A stretch of 14,702 nucleotides of DNA from Actinomycetota bacterium (GTDB lineage: Bacteria; Actinomycetota; Actinomycetes; Nanopelagicales; Nanopelagicaceae): assembly GCA_009699165.1 (NCBI GenBank), contig WLOR01000029.1:1-14702 (forward strand). The letters are read 5' to 3'. The notes under the pieces are model-generated. The model worked only from the letters and a program-made list of their open reading frames with translations. It was not told the origin of the DNA and did not search any database. Below, piece by piece: positions 1 through 8,578 of this stretch. Made by a program: the position numbers and the translations under genes. Every line of letters begins with the position of its first letter. Positions within the stretch are counted from its first letter, which is position 1.

Positions 1-13
1 GCAGTAATTGTAA

Positions 14-793
14 CTACAAACTTAGGAAAGTATCAATTCCTACTTTAATTATTAGCGCAACAGTCACCCCTAAAAATACCTTGCGAACAAGTGTTGATCC
101 CCCGCGAATTGCAAGGCGCGACCCAATTAATGCGCCAGTCACATTTGCAGCACCAAGTAATAGTCCTAACTGCCACAAAACTGCGCCATGAATACCGAAA
201 ACGATAATTGCACCTAAGTTAGTTGAGACATTGACGACCTTAGCTATCGCCGAAGCTGTAATAAATGCATAACCAAGGGATGCGACCAAGACCACCATTA
301 AGAAAGAGCCAGTACCCGGTCCGAATATTCCATCATAAAAACCTATGATGGAGCCAGCAGCAACTGCAATCTGGACTCGGCGTCGGGGATGATGGCGAAG
401 AAGTTCAATTGAACCTAAATCAGGTTTGCGCCAGGTATAAAAAGCGACAGCGATTAAAAGAATCAAAACTAAAGGTCGCATGCTTGATGTTGGGATGCGT
501 GATGCAAGAGAGGCTCCGATTCCTGAGCCTATAAATGCAGGCAAGGCCATAGCAATAAGGATTTTCGGCTCTGGTTTTATTTGTCGTCTATAAAGTCCTG
601 CCGCAGTTGTTGTGCCAAATATCGCAGCAAACTTATTAGTACCTAGAACCGTAACCGTCTCACTCTTGGGTAAACCGATGAGCAGTGCTGGAAGTTGAAT
701 CAAACCTCCACCGCCAGCGATTGAATCTACAAAGCCTGCAAAAAACGCCGCGCAGAGTAGAAAAATCCCTGTTGCAAGTGTTAGCTCATCCAA
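14..793 (-). CDS. TSUP (TauE/SafE) family membrane transporter
   Basis: Integral membrane protein of the TSUP family, whose members move sulfite, sulfoacetate and related anions; the substrate here cannot be read from sequence. The 259-residue protein is almost entirely hydrophobic, with about eight likely membrane segments. It shows the family's internal duplication: a first glycine-rich motif near residues 20-35 (GFVDSIAGGGG) followed by GTNKFAA at 51-57, and a second at 151-163 (GFYDGIFGPGTG) followed by AIAKVVN at 182-188. The start is a TTG codon. An in-frame TGA lies just upstream, and an AAGG Shine-Dalgarno sequence directly after the proS stop sits 9 nt ahead of the TTG. It is the last gene of the run in this window, 11 nt after proS. 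Family assignment is firm; any role in sulfur metabolism is only inference. Confidence 0.9.
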   Translation of the reverse strand: MDELTLATGIFLLCAAFFAGFVDSIAGGGGLIQLPALLIGLPKSETVTVLGTNKFAAIFGTTTAAGLYRRQIKPEPKILIAMALPAFIGSGIGASLASRIPTSSMRPLVLILLIAVAFYTWRKPDLGSIELLRHHPRRRVQIAVAAGSIIGFYDGIFGPGTGSFLMVVLVASLGYAFITASAIAKVVNVSTNLGAIIVFGIHGAVLWQLGLLLGAANVTGALIGSRLAIRGGSTLVRKVFLGVTVALIIKVGIDTFLSL

Positions 794-804
794 CTCTCAG
801 AGCC

Positions 805-2529
805 TTAATTAAGCAGTGATGAAATTGCTGAAACTGCATCGCCCAATGCAACTTCACTTTTATCACCTGTTCGGCGAACACGGAGTTCTATTTTTCCATC
901 GGCAAGAGCTTTGCCCACTACAACAATAATGGGATTGCCAATGAGTTCGGCATCTTTGAACTTAACGCCAGCGCTAGCATCTCGACGATCATCGAGCATG
1001 ACCGTAATCCCTTGTGCCTCTAAATCGCTACCAAGTTTGAGGGCGGTATCAAAAGGTAAATCCTCTTTGCCTGTTGCCACAATATGCACCTTTGCTGGTG
1101 CGATTTCTTGTGGCCAGTTCAGACCAATCTCATCACTTGTCTGCTCAGCAATAGCAGCGACCGCACGCGATACTCCGATGCCATAAGAGCCCATGGTTAC
1201 AACTTGAGATTTTCCATTGTTGTCTAAGACGCTAAGTCCTAACGCCTGAGCATATTTTCTTCCAAGTTGGAATATATGGCCAATCTCAATTGCGCGATCA
1301 ATAACAATCTCAGTCGAACACTCAGGGCATGCATCCCCAGCGCGCACTTCTGCAGCTTCAACATATGCATCAGGTGTGAAATCTCGGCCATTAACGACAT
1401 AGCGCGCATGGCGATCTTTTTTATTAGCGCCACTAATCCAAGCAGTACCTGGTGCTACTCGTGGATCTGCATAGAGAGTAATTCCAGATTTTTTCGTATC
1501 TTGTGGACCTATGTAGCCTTTAACCAGACTTGGATGCTTAGCAAAATCAGCCTCTTCAAAAACTCGTAGTTCGTGGACACCGCCTAAGTTTTCCTGCAAT
1601 CTCTTTAAATCTACTTCTCGATCTCCTGGCACTAAAACAGCGATTGCTTTTCCGTCGGCGACAAGCATTATATTTTTCAACGTATCGGCTGCGGTGTATC
1701 CGCTTCCAAATTTCTCATTCAAAACCGCCACTAACGAATCTATTGTTGGCGTATGTGGAGTATCAAGCTCTTCTAACTCTGGAACCCCGGCAGAATCTGC
1801 CGGTGCAACAATGGTTACCATCGCCTCTACGTTAGCGGCATAGCCACAGTTGGGACACAAAACATATGTGTCCTCCCCGGTTTCACATGGTGCTAAAAAC
1901 TCTTCAGATTTCGATCCACCCATAGCGCCCGAAACTGCCTTAACAATGTTGTACTTCATCCCCAGCCGATTAAAACAACTGATGTATGCATCACGGTGCT
2001 TTTGATAAGAGACATCAAGACCGGCATCGTCGATATCAAATGAGTAAGAATCCTTCATGACGAATTCGCGACCTCTGATGATTCCACTGCGAGGACGGGC
2101 CTCGTCACGGTACTTAGTCTGAATCTGATAGATAGAGAGCGGCAAGTCTTTGTACGATGAATACTCGCTCTTAACCATGAGCGTAAACATCTCTTCGTGG
2201 GTTGGACCTAATAAATAGTCTGCGCCTCTGCGATCTTGGAGACGAAAAAGTGAAGGCCCGTACTCTTCCCAGCGATTTGTAGTCTCATATGCCTCGCGTG
2301 GTAGAAGTGCTGGAAAATGTACCTCTTGAAATCCTGCCTGATCCATCTCTTGGCGAACTACGTTTTCGATATTGCGAAGTGTGATCACACCTAGTGGCAG
2401 CCATGAATAGATGCCTGCTGCAATTCGGCGAATATATCCGGCACGTACTAACAAGCGGTGGCTAGCAACCTCAGCGTCGGCTGGATCATCGCGCAGGGTA
2501 CGCAAAAAAAGCGTAGACATTTTCAACAT
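805..2529 (-). CDS. proS: Prolyl-tRNA synthetase, bacterial type with editing domain
   Basis: Charges tRNA-Pro with proline in the cytoplasm. The 574-residue length is normal for the bacterial type. Class II motif 1 lies around residues 26-50, motif 2 around 138-165 ([17 protein letters not shown]) and motif 3 around 447-458 ([12 protein letters not shown]). An inserted YbaK-like editing domain (about 230-395) hydrolyses mischarged Ala-tRNA-Pro. It keeps a lysine at 285 that probably matches the editing lysine, the loop around G338-P342, and the GAN..D.H pattern at 367-374. Two CxxC pairs, CPNC (225-228) and CPEC (401-404), flank the insertion and may bind zinc. The anticodon-binding domain is about 475-574. 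The first ATG, 9 nt after the ispG stop, has only a weak TAGG upstream; an alternative ATG at codon 4 is possible. Confidence 0.97.
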   Translation of the reverse strand: MLKMSTLFLRTLRDDPADAEVASHRLLVRAGYIRRIAAGIYSWLPLGVITLRNIENVVRQEMDQAGFQEVHFPALLPREAYETTNRWEEYGPSLFRLQDRRGADYLLGPTHEEMFTLMVKSEYSSYKDLPLSIYQIQTKYRDEARPRSGIIRGREFVMKDSYSFDIDDAGLDVSYQKHRDAYISCFNRLGMKYNIVKAVSGAMGGSKSEEFLAPCETGEDTYVLCPNCGYAANVEAMVTIVAPADSAGVPELEELDTPHTPTIDSLVAVLNEKFGSGYTAADTLKNIMLVADGKAIAVLVPGDREVDLKRLQENLGGVHELRVFEEADFAKHPSLVKGYIGPQDTKKSGITLYADPRVAPGTAWISGANKKDRHARYVVNGRDFTPDAYVEAAEVRAGDACPECSTEIVIDRAIEIGHIFQLGRKYAQALGLSVLDNNGKSQVVTMGSYGIGVSRAVAAIAEQTSDEIGLNWPQEIAPAKVHIVATGKEDLPFDTALKLGSDLEAQGITVMLDDRRDASAGVKFKDAELIGNPIIVVVGKALADGKIELRVRRTGDKSEVALGDAVSAISSLLN

Positions 2530-2538
2530 GGGGTGAGC

Positions 2539-3690
2539 CTATCCAACATCAACGGTAGGAGCACCGGATGCAACGCCAGCGGCTTGCATTTCATCGGCCA
2601 ATCGCATCGCTTCCTCGATTAAGGTTTCAACAATCATCGCTTCAGGCACTGTCTTGATTACTTCGCCCTTTACGAAAATCTGTCCTTTACCGTTTCCAGA
2701 TGCAACTCCTAGATCGGCTTCGCGTGCCTCCCCTGGGCCATTAACGACACAACCCATTACTGCAACACGTAATGGCACAGTCATTCCCTGCAAGCCCGCT
2801 TGTACTTTTTCGGCCAATGTATATACATCAACTTGTGCACGCCCACATGATGGACAGGAGACAATTTCAAGTTTACGTTGGCGAAGATTTAAAGACTCTA
2901 GAATTGAGATTCCTACTTTGACCTCTTCTACAGGAGGCGCTGAAAGTGAGACACGAATAGTGTCGCCAATACCTTCGGCTAATAAAATCGCAAATGCCGT
3001 TGATGATTTAATCGTGCCTTGAAAAATCGGTCCCGCCTCCGTTACGCCTAGGTGCAACGGATAATCACACTGAGCGGCCAAAAGACGATATGCCTTTACC
3101 ATTGTTACTGGATCATGATGCTTAACGGATATTTTGATATCTGAAAAACCATGCTCTTCAAATAACGAGGCCTCCCACAGTGCTGACTCTGCAAGGGCTT
3201 CTGGTGTTGCCTTTCCATACTTTGCAAGAATTCGCGGATCAAGTGATCCAGCATTTACACCAATGCGAATTGGGATCCCAGCGTCTCCAGCAGCCTTTGC
3301 AACCTCTTTGACTTTGTCATCAAACTGCTTGATATTGCCAGGATTAACGCGAACTGCAGCGCAGCCTGCATCGATGGCGGCAAAGATGTACTTTGGCTGG
3401 AAATGAATATCTGCAATAACTGGGATCTGAGATTTTTTAGCGATCTGTGCAAGAGCATCGGCATCGTCCTGACTAGGCACAGCGACTCGGACAATCTGGC
3501 AGCCAGCTGCGGTTAACTCGGCGATCTGCTGAAGTGTTGCATTGACATCAGATGTAAGCGTGGTGCACATCGACTGGACGCTTACCTGTGAATCACTGCC
3601 CACTCCGACTTTTCCCACCATTAACTGCTTGGTCTTTCGACGTGGAGCAAGGGTTGGTGGCGGAGCGCTTGGAATACCTAAATCGACCAT
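2539..3690 (-). CDS. ispG: 4-hydroxy-3-methylbut-2-en-1-yl diphosphate synthase (IspG/GcpE)
   Basis: Penultimate MEP-pathway enzyme: an iron-sulfur enzyme that converts methylerythritol cyclodiphosphate to HMBPP for isoprenoid synthesis. At 383 residues it is the short bacterial form. A TIM-barrel N-terminal domain holds [20 protein letters not shown] (91-110), VRVNPGNIK (113-121) and [11 protein letters not shown] (141-151). The C-terminal 4Fe-4S domain has C279 and C282 in [11 protein letters not shown] and C314 in [11 protein letters not shown], with E321 the expected fourth ligand. The N-terminus ([20 protein letters not shown]) is close to mycobacterial GcpE. It follows the protease gene by 32 nt and precedes proS by 9 nt. 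No strong Shine-Dalgarno is visible, so read-through coupling is likely. The GNAT acetyltransferase often found between ispG and proS in other actinobacteria is absent. Confidence 0.97.
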   Translation of the reverse strand: MVDLGIPSAPPPTLAPRRKTKQLMVGKVGVGSDSQVSVQSMCTTLTSDVNATLQQIAELTAAGCQIVRVAVPSQDDADALAQIAKKSQIPVIADIHFQPKYIFAAIDAGCAAVRVNPGNIKQFDDKVKEVAKAAGDAGIPIRIGVNAGSLDPRILAKYGKATPEALAESALWEASLFEEHGFSDIKISVKHHDPVTMVKAYRLLAAQCDYPLHLGVTEAGPIFQGTIKSSTAFAILLAEGIGDTIRVSLSAPPVEEVKVGISILESLNLRQRKLEIVSCPSCGRAQVDVYTLAEKVQAGLQGMTVPLRVAVMGCVVNGPGEAREADLGVASGNGKGQIFVKGEVIKTVPEAMIVETLIEEAMRLADEMQAAGVASGAPTVDVG

Positions 3691-3722
3691 GTCGCTATTC
3701 TGCCGTAAGAATCGCCTGCGCG

Positions 3723-4868
3723 CTAAAGATTGAGAACGACTGGATTGACGATATCTGCCACAAGCAAGAGAACTGTCAGCGCAGCCAAGATCACAAAGAC
3801 CACCATCGTTATCGGCGTTAGAACCGTGACATCAATAGCTGCAGGACGGGGACGACCTCGCAGCCTTGCAGCAAATGCACGTATCTCATCGATGATTGCA
3901 ACGGCCATATGGCCACCATCTAGAGGCAGGATTGGCAAAAGGTTAAAGAGGCCAACAAAGATATTTAAACTCGCGATGATGAGAATAAATGTGGCAAGTC
4001 GCTCCATCACAGATAGATCACCACTACCAATTGCCTGTCCGGATACTCGCGCAACCCCGACTACACCGACTAAACCATTGGCATCTCTGGTCTGGCCATT
4101 GACAGTTTGACCCCACAGAGCCGGAATCTTAGAGGGTAGCTTTGCTAGAGATTTAACACTTTCAACCAAGAAATCCTTAGTAACAATGCCTGCATTCTTG
4201 AACGAGGTAAAAATACCCGAGCGACGCACGCCTGCCTCATTAATAATTCCAAGGAGATATCTCTTCTGGCCATCGACTGTTTCTAGACGTGGCGTTGCAG
4301 TAATTATCAACTTCTGGCCATCACGCATAATCTCAAAGGAGAGCTCTTTGCCGTGAGAGTTACGGATTGTATGTACGTCGTTATACCAGTCAGTTATTTT
4401 CTTACCGTTGATGGATGTGATCTCATCGCCAACCTGCATACCCGCCGATTGCGCAGCAGAGCCCTTTATTACCTCACCGATAATCGGCAAAACCTGTGTT
4501 GTTCCAACGGCGGCAAAAAGTGTGAAGAGAAGTACGTAACCGATGACAAAGTGTAGAAATGATCCTGCACCCAAGACAACTAGTTTTCTTCCAGAGCTTG
4601 CGCGGTAGAAAGCTCGCGATTCTTCACCCTCTGGCATCGAATCTCGTGGGGTCATGCCCTCTATGCGACAGTACCCTCCTGCCGGGATCGCTTTGATTCC
4701 GAACTCAGTTTCACCTCGTTGGCGAGAAAATATCCGTTTACCAAAACCCAAGAAAAACTCTGAGACCTTCATGCCGTAGTGTTTAGCCGTTAGATAGTGC
4801 CCAAACTCGTGAATCATTACAGAGATAAGTAGGGCAACGACAAAGGCGAGGATTCCGAGAATCTGCAT
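3723..4868 (-). CDS. rip1: Site-2 (M50) intramembrane metalloprotease, Rip1/RseP type
   Basis: Zinc protease that cuts transmembrane proteins within the membrane. In mycobacteria the orthologue Rip1 releases anti-sigma factors; the targets here are unknown. The zinc motif HEFGH is at residues 20-24 in the first membrane helix, and the third zinc ligand is D317 in LDGGH (316-320) in the third helix. Membrane segments fall at about 4-22, 98-120, 291-312 and 350-374. A PDZ domain spans about 125-210 ([20 protein letters not shown]). The 381-residue length fits the family. The ATG overlaps the dxr stop by one base (TAATG), so it is probably translationally coupled to dxr. The dxr - M50 protease - ispG order is a conserved actinobacterial arrangement, which supports Rip1 identity. 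Confidence 0.94.
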   Translation of the reverse strand: MQILGILAFVVALLISVMIHEFGHYLTAKHYGMKVSEFFLGFGKRIFSRQRGETEFGIKAIPAGGYCRIEGMTPRDSMPEGEESRAFYRASSGRKLVVLGAGSFLHFVIGYVLLFTLFAAVGTTQVLPIIGEVIKGSAAQSAGMQVGDEITSINGKKITDWYNDVHTIRNSHGKELSFEIMRDGQKLIITATPRLETVDGQKRYLLGIINEAGVRRSGIFTSFKNAGIVTKDFLVESVKSLAKLPSKIPALWGQTVNGQTRDANGLVGVVGVARVSGQAIGSGDLSVMERLATFILIIASLNIFVGLFNLLPILPLDGGHMAVAIIDEIRAFAARLRGRPRPAAIDVTVLTPITMVVFVILAALTVLLLVADIVNPVVLNL

Positions 4869-6007
4869 TATGGGGCCAATCGTAATAGGTATTCATGAGC
4901 TAGGGCTCGAGCATTATCTTCGACATGACTGACATCGTCTAAATCACGAAGCGGCGATGGCGCATTAACTAATCCAACAACTGATTCAACCAGAGGAATA
5001 ATTGAGGTAAATGCGATTTTTTCTGAGATAAAGGCGGCTACGGCAACCTCGTTTGCGGCGTTAAAGGCTGTAGGCATAGCTCCACCAAGTTCGCCGCAGT
5101 GTCTGGCTAGGGCGATTGCTGGAAATTTGGCCGTATCTATCGGCTCAAAGCTCCAGGAATGTGGAGTTTTCCAATCTATTGGTTGAGTGGAATCTGCAAG
5201 TCGATGCCCAAAGTTTAAGGCGTACGAAATAGCCCCTTTCATATTTGGCGGACTTGCCTGTGCAATCGTTGAGCCGTCAATAAATTCGACCATTGAGTGA
5301 ACTACAGATTGGCGATGTATCACTGCATCAATTGCGCTGTACGGCATTGAAAATAGGTGATGGGCTTCAATAATCTCTAACCCTTTATTAACAAGAGTTG
5401 CAGAGTTGATTGTTACAACAGATCCCATACTCCATGTTGGATGTTTAAGCGCTTGGGCCACCGTGACAGTACTTAAGTCATCGCGATCTACAAATGGGCC
5501 ACCACTTGCAGTAAGTACTAATTTTCTAATCTCATTTTTCTTACCAGCTAATGCACACTGCCAAATCGCTGAGTGCTCCGAGTCAACGGGAATTATCTGA
5601 TGCTCTCGTGCCTTTGACATGACTAAGTCACCACCAGCAACGAGTGATTCTTTATTTGCCAGCGCCAATGTGTTTCCAGCATCTAAAGCTGCAAGCGTCG
5701 GCCCAAGACCTATTGATCCAGTAATGCCATTGAGTACAACATCACACTCAATCGATGCAATCTCAGTTGAAGCAAACTTACCGCCAATGACTTTGACACC
5801 AGGTAGAGCTTGAGCAATCACATCTGCATTATTTACAACTCCAACGTACTCAACGTTAAAACCTCGGGCTTGCTCAATAACAAGTGCGGGGTTAGTTCCC
5901 GCAGAGGTAATTGCAATAACTCGAAACTGATCGGGATTGGCAGAGATAATTTCCAGGGCCTGCCTACCTATAGAGCCAGTAGAGCCTAAAATTACTACTT
6001 GACGCAT
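4868..6007 (-). CDS. dxr: 1-deoxy-D-xylulose 5-phosphate reductoisomerase
   Basis: Rearranges and reduces DXP to 2-C-methyl-D-erythritol 4-phosphate with NADPH, the committed MEP-pathway step. The NADPH-binding loop GSTGSIG is at residues 8-14. Downstream are ALANKESLVAGG (115-126), the metal-binding VDSEHSAIWQC (141-151; D142 and E144), TASGGPF (166-172), HPTWSMG (189-195), and NKGLEIIEAHHLF (207-219; N207, K208 and the metal ligand E211). VHSMVEF and PPNMKGAISYAL complete the active site. The 379-residue length is near the usual 385-400. Its ATG directly abuts the stop codon of the ureohydrolase gene (TAAATG, no spacer) with no good Shine-Dalgarno, so it seems to be translated after the polyamine genes. 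Identity is certain. Confidence 0.98.
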   Translation of the reverse strand: MRQVVILGSTGSIGRQALEIISANPDQFRVIAITSAGTNPALVIEQARGFNVEYVGVVNNADVIAQALPGVKVIGGKFASTEIASIECDVVLNGITGSIGLGPTLAALDAGNTLALANKESLVAGGDLVMSKAREHQIIPVDSEHSAIWQCALAGKKNEIRKLVLTASGGPFVDRDDLSTVTVAQALKHPTWSMGSVVTINSATLVNKGLEIIEAHHLFSMPYSAIDAVIHRQSVVHSMVEFIDGSTIAQASPPNMKGAISYALNFGHRLADSTQPIDWKTPHSWSFEPIDTAKFPAIALARHCGELGGAMPTAFNAANEVAVAAFISEKIAFTSIIPLVESVVGLVNAPSPLRDLDDVSHVEDNARALAHEYLLRLAP

Positions 6008-7006
6008 TTAGCGATCCAGAAGATTTTGTGTTGGTGAATATTTCTCACCGGAACGTCTCTTTGCAATTGCACTCAGAGCTTCTAGGACAACGCGATTTGC
6101 CAAGATTGCGGTTATGTCAGCGCTATCAAATGCGGGCGCAACTTCAACAACGTCGATTCCTACAACTGGTAGCTCCAAACAGATTCGGCGAACCGATTCG
6201 AGAAGTTCGCGACTTGTCATTCCACCCGGCTCCGGTGTACCAGTGCCTGGGGCCATTCCTGGATCAACAACATCGATATCTACGGACAAAAAGACTCCGT
6301 CGCAGCCATCAGTGAGAATCGCAAAGGACTCATCGAGTACCGCATTTAATCCTCGGTGGTGAATTTCAGTCATCTCATATGAGCGCATACCCTGATCGCG
6401 CATCCAATCCAGAGTTTTAGCATCCGGCCAATAACCGCGAAGGCCTAACTGTAAAAAGCGATCTCCGCGCACAGTGCCGGTGTCGATTAAACGGCGCATG
6501 GGGGTTCCATGACCAATTAACGCGCCAAATTGATCCTCGCCTGTATCGGCATGTGCATCAAAGTGGATCATGGATATTTTTCCTAAACCACGATGGCGTG
6601 CAATACCTGCAACATCTGCCGATGCAATTGAATGGTCTCCGCCAAGAATGACTGGAATTGCACCTGCCCTAGAGATTTTTTCGGTTGCTTGAGCCAATAC
6701 TTCAAGTGATGCAACTAAATCTCCGCCGGGCATCATTAAATCCCCAGCATCAACAACCTTCATCGCCTTCAATGAGTCGACGCGAAGTGCTAGATGCGGA
6801 CGTTGACCATCATGTGGCAGGTAATCCCCTCCACGAATGGCTTGTGGACCAAACTTTGCACCTGAGCGATGAGAAGTACCGCTATCAATTGGCGCACCAA
6901 CGATTACTACATCTGCATCAGAAAATGTCGCGGCAATATCTAAATCACAGCGATCAATGCCCAAAAATGTAAAGTCAGGCCCATACATATTGCCGTGGTT
7001 GGTCAT
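6008..7006 (-). CDS. speB: Ureohydrolase, agmatinase family (agmatinase or guanidino-acid hydrolase)
   Basis: Manganese hydrolase that removes urea from a guanidino compound. The binuclear metal site is complete: H125 in GGDHS (122-126), D150, H152 and D154 in HFDAHADT (148-155), and D243 and D245 in SVDIDVVDP (241-249). E289 lies in the late VEVAP motif. At 332 residues it is longer than E. coli agmatinase (306) because of an N-terminal extension before the first strand. The loop HGTPMRR (166-172) occurs, as far as I recall, in both actinobacterial agmatinases and guanidinobutyrases, so the substrate is undecided between agmatine, 4-guanidinobutyrate and related compounds. It lies 24 nt after the oxidoreductase gene and abuts dxr. 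The ATG has an AGAGG only one base upstream; a second ATG at codon 7 is a possible alternative start. Confidence 0.9.
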   Translation of the reverse strand: MTNHGNMYGPDFTFLGIDRCDLDIAATFSDADVVIVGAPIDSGTSHRSGAKFGPQAIRGGDYLPHDGQRPHLALRVDSLKAMKVVDAGDLMMPGGDLVASLEVLAQATEKISRAGAIPVILGGDHSIASADVAGIARHRGLGKISMIHFDAHADTGEDQFGALIGHGTPMRRLIDTGTVRGDRFLQLGLRGYWPDAKTLDWMRDQGMRSYEMTEIHHRGLNAVLDESFAILTDGCDGVFLSVDIDVVDPGMAPGTGTPEPGGMTSRELLESVRRICLELPVVGIDVVEVAPAFDSADITAILANRVVLEALSAIAKRRSGEKYSPTQNLLDR

Positions 7007-7030
7007 ACCTCTAAGAATAGGCGCAAAGCT

Positions 7031-8443
7031 TTAGGAATCGAAACCCAAACCGAGTAAGTCTAGAAGTTTGAGCCATAGGTTGCGCCTGCCCTGCTTTTCA
7101 TCGGCACGGTTAATCGACCATTGAGTTAATCGGATAAAGATGAATCTAAAGGGCTCAGGTGGAAATGGCCATGGCTTCTTTCGCACCATTGAAAGTCGAG
7201 TTCGTTCGTTATCTACGCCATCTAAAAGATCCAACATCACCTGAGCGCCAAAGCGAGTTGAGCCAACGCCCAATCCTGTATAGCCCATGACATATGCGAC
7301 GCGTCCACGGTAGGCCTTGCCCCAAAAAGGAGAGAAACGCGAGCAGGTATCAATTGCACCGCCCCATCCATGTGTGAACTTAATACCCTTTAGCTGCGGA
7401 AAAGTCTCCAAGAATGCTTGGGCCAGATGCGCATATGTTTCGGCATCGGATTCATACTCTTGGCGCACTTTTCCTCGGAAGTTATAGATTGCATCATAAC
7501 CGCCCCATAAAATCTCATTGTCTTTAGTCATACGGTAATAATGAAATTGATTGCCAGCATCAGATAGACCTTCGCGCTCTTTCCATCCAATAGATTCGAG
7601 TTGCTCTGGACTCAATGGTTCGGTGACAAGTTGGAAGTCATAAACTGGAACAACATATTTATGAGCACGTCGCACAAGTGATTTGAAAACATTTGTTGCT
7701 AGGGCGGTTTTTTGTGCGTAGACACTTCCATAAGGAGTATGAACAATCATTCCACTACTTGTGCGCTCCAACCATTCGACGTGAGTATTTTCAAAAATCT
7801 TCACTCCGAGTTGTAGGCATGCACGCTCTAATCCCCACACCAAACGTGCTGGATCAACTAGTGCAGTTCCATCAGGATCCCATAACGCACCTTTATAAAG
7901 TGGAGATTTAACCCGTGCCTGTACTTCTTCGGCAGATAAGAGCTCTACATTGTCGCCGAAAGAGTTGCGCAGATTTGCCTCTTCAATCATTGACTTCATC
8001 TGCCAATCTTCAATGGCAACTCGAAGCTCACCGTTCCATTCAAAGTCACAGTTGATGTTATATCTCTTAATTGTGGCTTCTATTCCATCTAAATTTTCAC
8101 GGCCCATCCGTTCGATGATCGCCATCTCATCTTTAAATCGGCTATAGCCATTCATGAACCCATGGGTCAGTGAATAACTACAAAAACCACCATTGCGCCC
8201 CGATGCACCGGCGCCGGTTTCACGTTGTTCGAGCACAATAACTTCGCGCTCTGGATTTTGTTCTTTTGCAAGAAGCGCCGTCCATAAACCTGTGTACCCA
8301 GCGCCCACAATGCAAAGATCCGTTGTGGCATCGCCAACCAATGTTGGATGAGCTACTGGCTCTAGTGGATCTTCATCGAGCCAATACAGTGCTGGCTGCA
8401 TATGACTGAGGTGTTTGAGAACGCTGGGGTCGATGGTTGCCAT
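7031..8443 (-). CDS. FAD-dependent amine oxidoreductase (DAO/PuuB-like)
   Basis: Flavoprotein of the D-amino-acid-oxidase fold that probably oxidises a polyamine-type amine to an aldehyde. The FAD-binding Rossmann motif is VGAGYTG (46-52), with E72 at the end of the second strand expected to bind the adenosine ribose. It is followed by GASGRNGG (79-86), typical of DadA/PuuB-like proteins. A late FAD motif, GYTGLGVGSTRFGAQ, lies in the C-terminal half. At 470 residues it is longer than E. coli PuuB (426), with about 40 extra N-terminal residues and a basic, tryptophan-rich tail. It follows the pot operon and precedes a ureohydrolase, which argues for putrescine, agmatine or spermidine oxidation. 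Gamma-glutamylputrescine is less likely because no PuuA is present. The ATG at 8443 lies after a structured leader; a second ATG at codon 15 is possible. Confidence 0.88.
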   Translation of the reverse strand: MATIDPSVLKHLSHMQPALYWLDEDPLEPVAHPTLVGDATTDLCIVGAGYTGLWTALLAKEQNPEREVIVLEQRETGAGASGRNGGFCSYSLTHGFMNGYSRFKDEMAIIERMGRENLDGIEATIKRYNINCDFEWNGELRVAIEDWQMKSMIEEANLRNSFGDNVELLSAEEVQARVKSPLYKGALWDPDGTALVDPARLVWGLERACLQLGVKIFENTHVEWLERTSSGMIVHTPYGSVYAQKTALATNVFKSLVRRAHKYVVPVYDFQLVTEPLSPEQLESIGWKEREGLSDAGNQFHYYRMTKDNEILWGGYDAIYNFRGKVRQEYESDAETYAHLAQAFLETFPQLKGIKFTHGWGGAIDTCSRFSPFWGKAYRGRVAYVMGYTGLGVGSTRFGAQVMLDLLDGVDNERTRLSMVRKKPWPFPPEPFRFIFIRLTQWSINRADEKQGRRNLWLKLLDLLGLGFDS

Positions 8444-8578
8444 CGTGCTATCCGGCCTTAACCGGAATCACCCCTTCAATCGCTAAAAGTTGGCCCGGGT
8501 CCTCCGGAACCTAACCCCATAACGCAGGTTTTCTTTTAACTCCCTGTGGTTCGCTATGGATACTGTCAGACTTTAGCG
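8444..8578 (-). promoter_or_regulatory. Candidate structured leader RNA (riboswitch-like three-way junction)
   Basis: This is the longest gap in the window, and it also takes in the potC stop codon. Read as minus-strand RNA, 8578-8571 (CGCTAAAG) pairs with 8488-8481 (CTTTTAGCG region; seven Watson-Crick pairs plus one G-U). That stem encloses two hairpins. Hairpin A spans 8559-8517: CCATAGCG with CGTTATGG, then an AACCA bulge and inner CAGG with CCTG. Hairpin B spans 8515-8489: GTT-A-GG with CC-AAC, inner TCCGG with CCGGG, loop AGGAC. After a purine-rich linker comes a 16-nt hairpin just before the start codon. The pairing is seen directly in the sequence; the regulatory role is inferred. It matches no riboswitch class I recognise. 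Confidence 0.5.
8451..8466 (-). promoter_or_regulatory. Hairpin with AAGG in its loop ahead of the oxidoreductase start
   Basis: TCCGG pairs with CCGGA around the loop TTAAGG. The AAGG in the loop (8459-8456) is the only Shine-Dalgarno-like sequence close to the ATG at 8443, with a 12-nt spacer. A second purine run, GAAGGGG, lies just before the hairpin; folding the hairpin would bring it within about 11 nt of the ATG. The stem arms are CCGG repeats that could instead pair with the identical CCGG arms of hairpin B upstream. That gives a plausible two-state control of translation, but this is inference from pairing alone. Confidence 0.4.

Noticed and set aside
1267..1569. Plus-strand open frame of about 100 codons
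   Set aside because: It lies wholly inside the well-supported proS gene on the other strand, resembles no family and has no ribosome site. The other plus-strand frames in the window are the same kind of shadow.
8517..8559. Intrinsic terminator after potC
   Set aside because: The stem is good but A/T-mixed, and no run of T residues follows it on the minus strand.
8444..8578. Guanidine-I (ykkC) riboswitch upstream of the oxidoreductase gene
   Set aside because: The stretch TTAGGTTCCGG looks a little like the ykkC 5' motif, and a ureohydrolase is near. However, the conserved CTGGTCCGAGAG, ACACGG and AAAAGCCCGGGAGA blocks are absent.
8481..8578. Hammerhead ribozyme, suggested by the three-way junction and a CTGA in the junction strand
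   Set aside because: The core needs CUGANGA and GAAA. The junction reads CTGACAG, and no GAAA is placed between the two inner hairpins.
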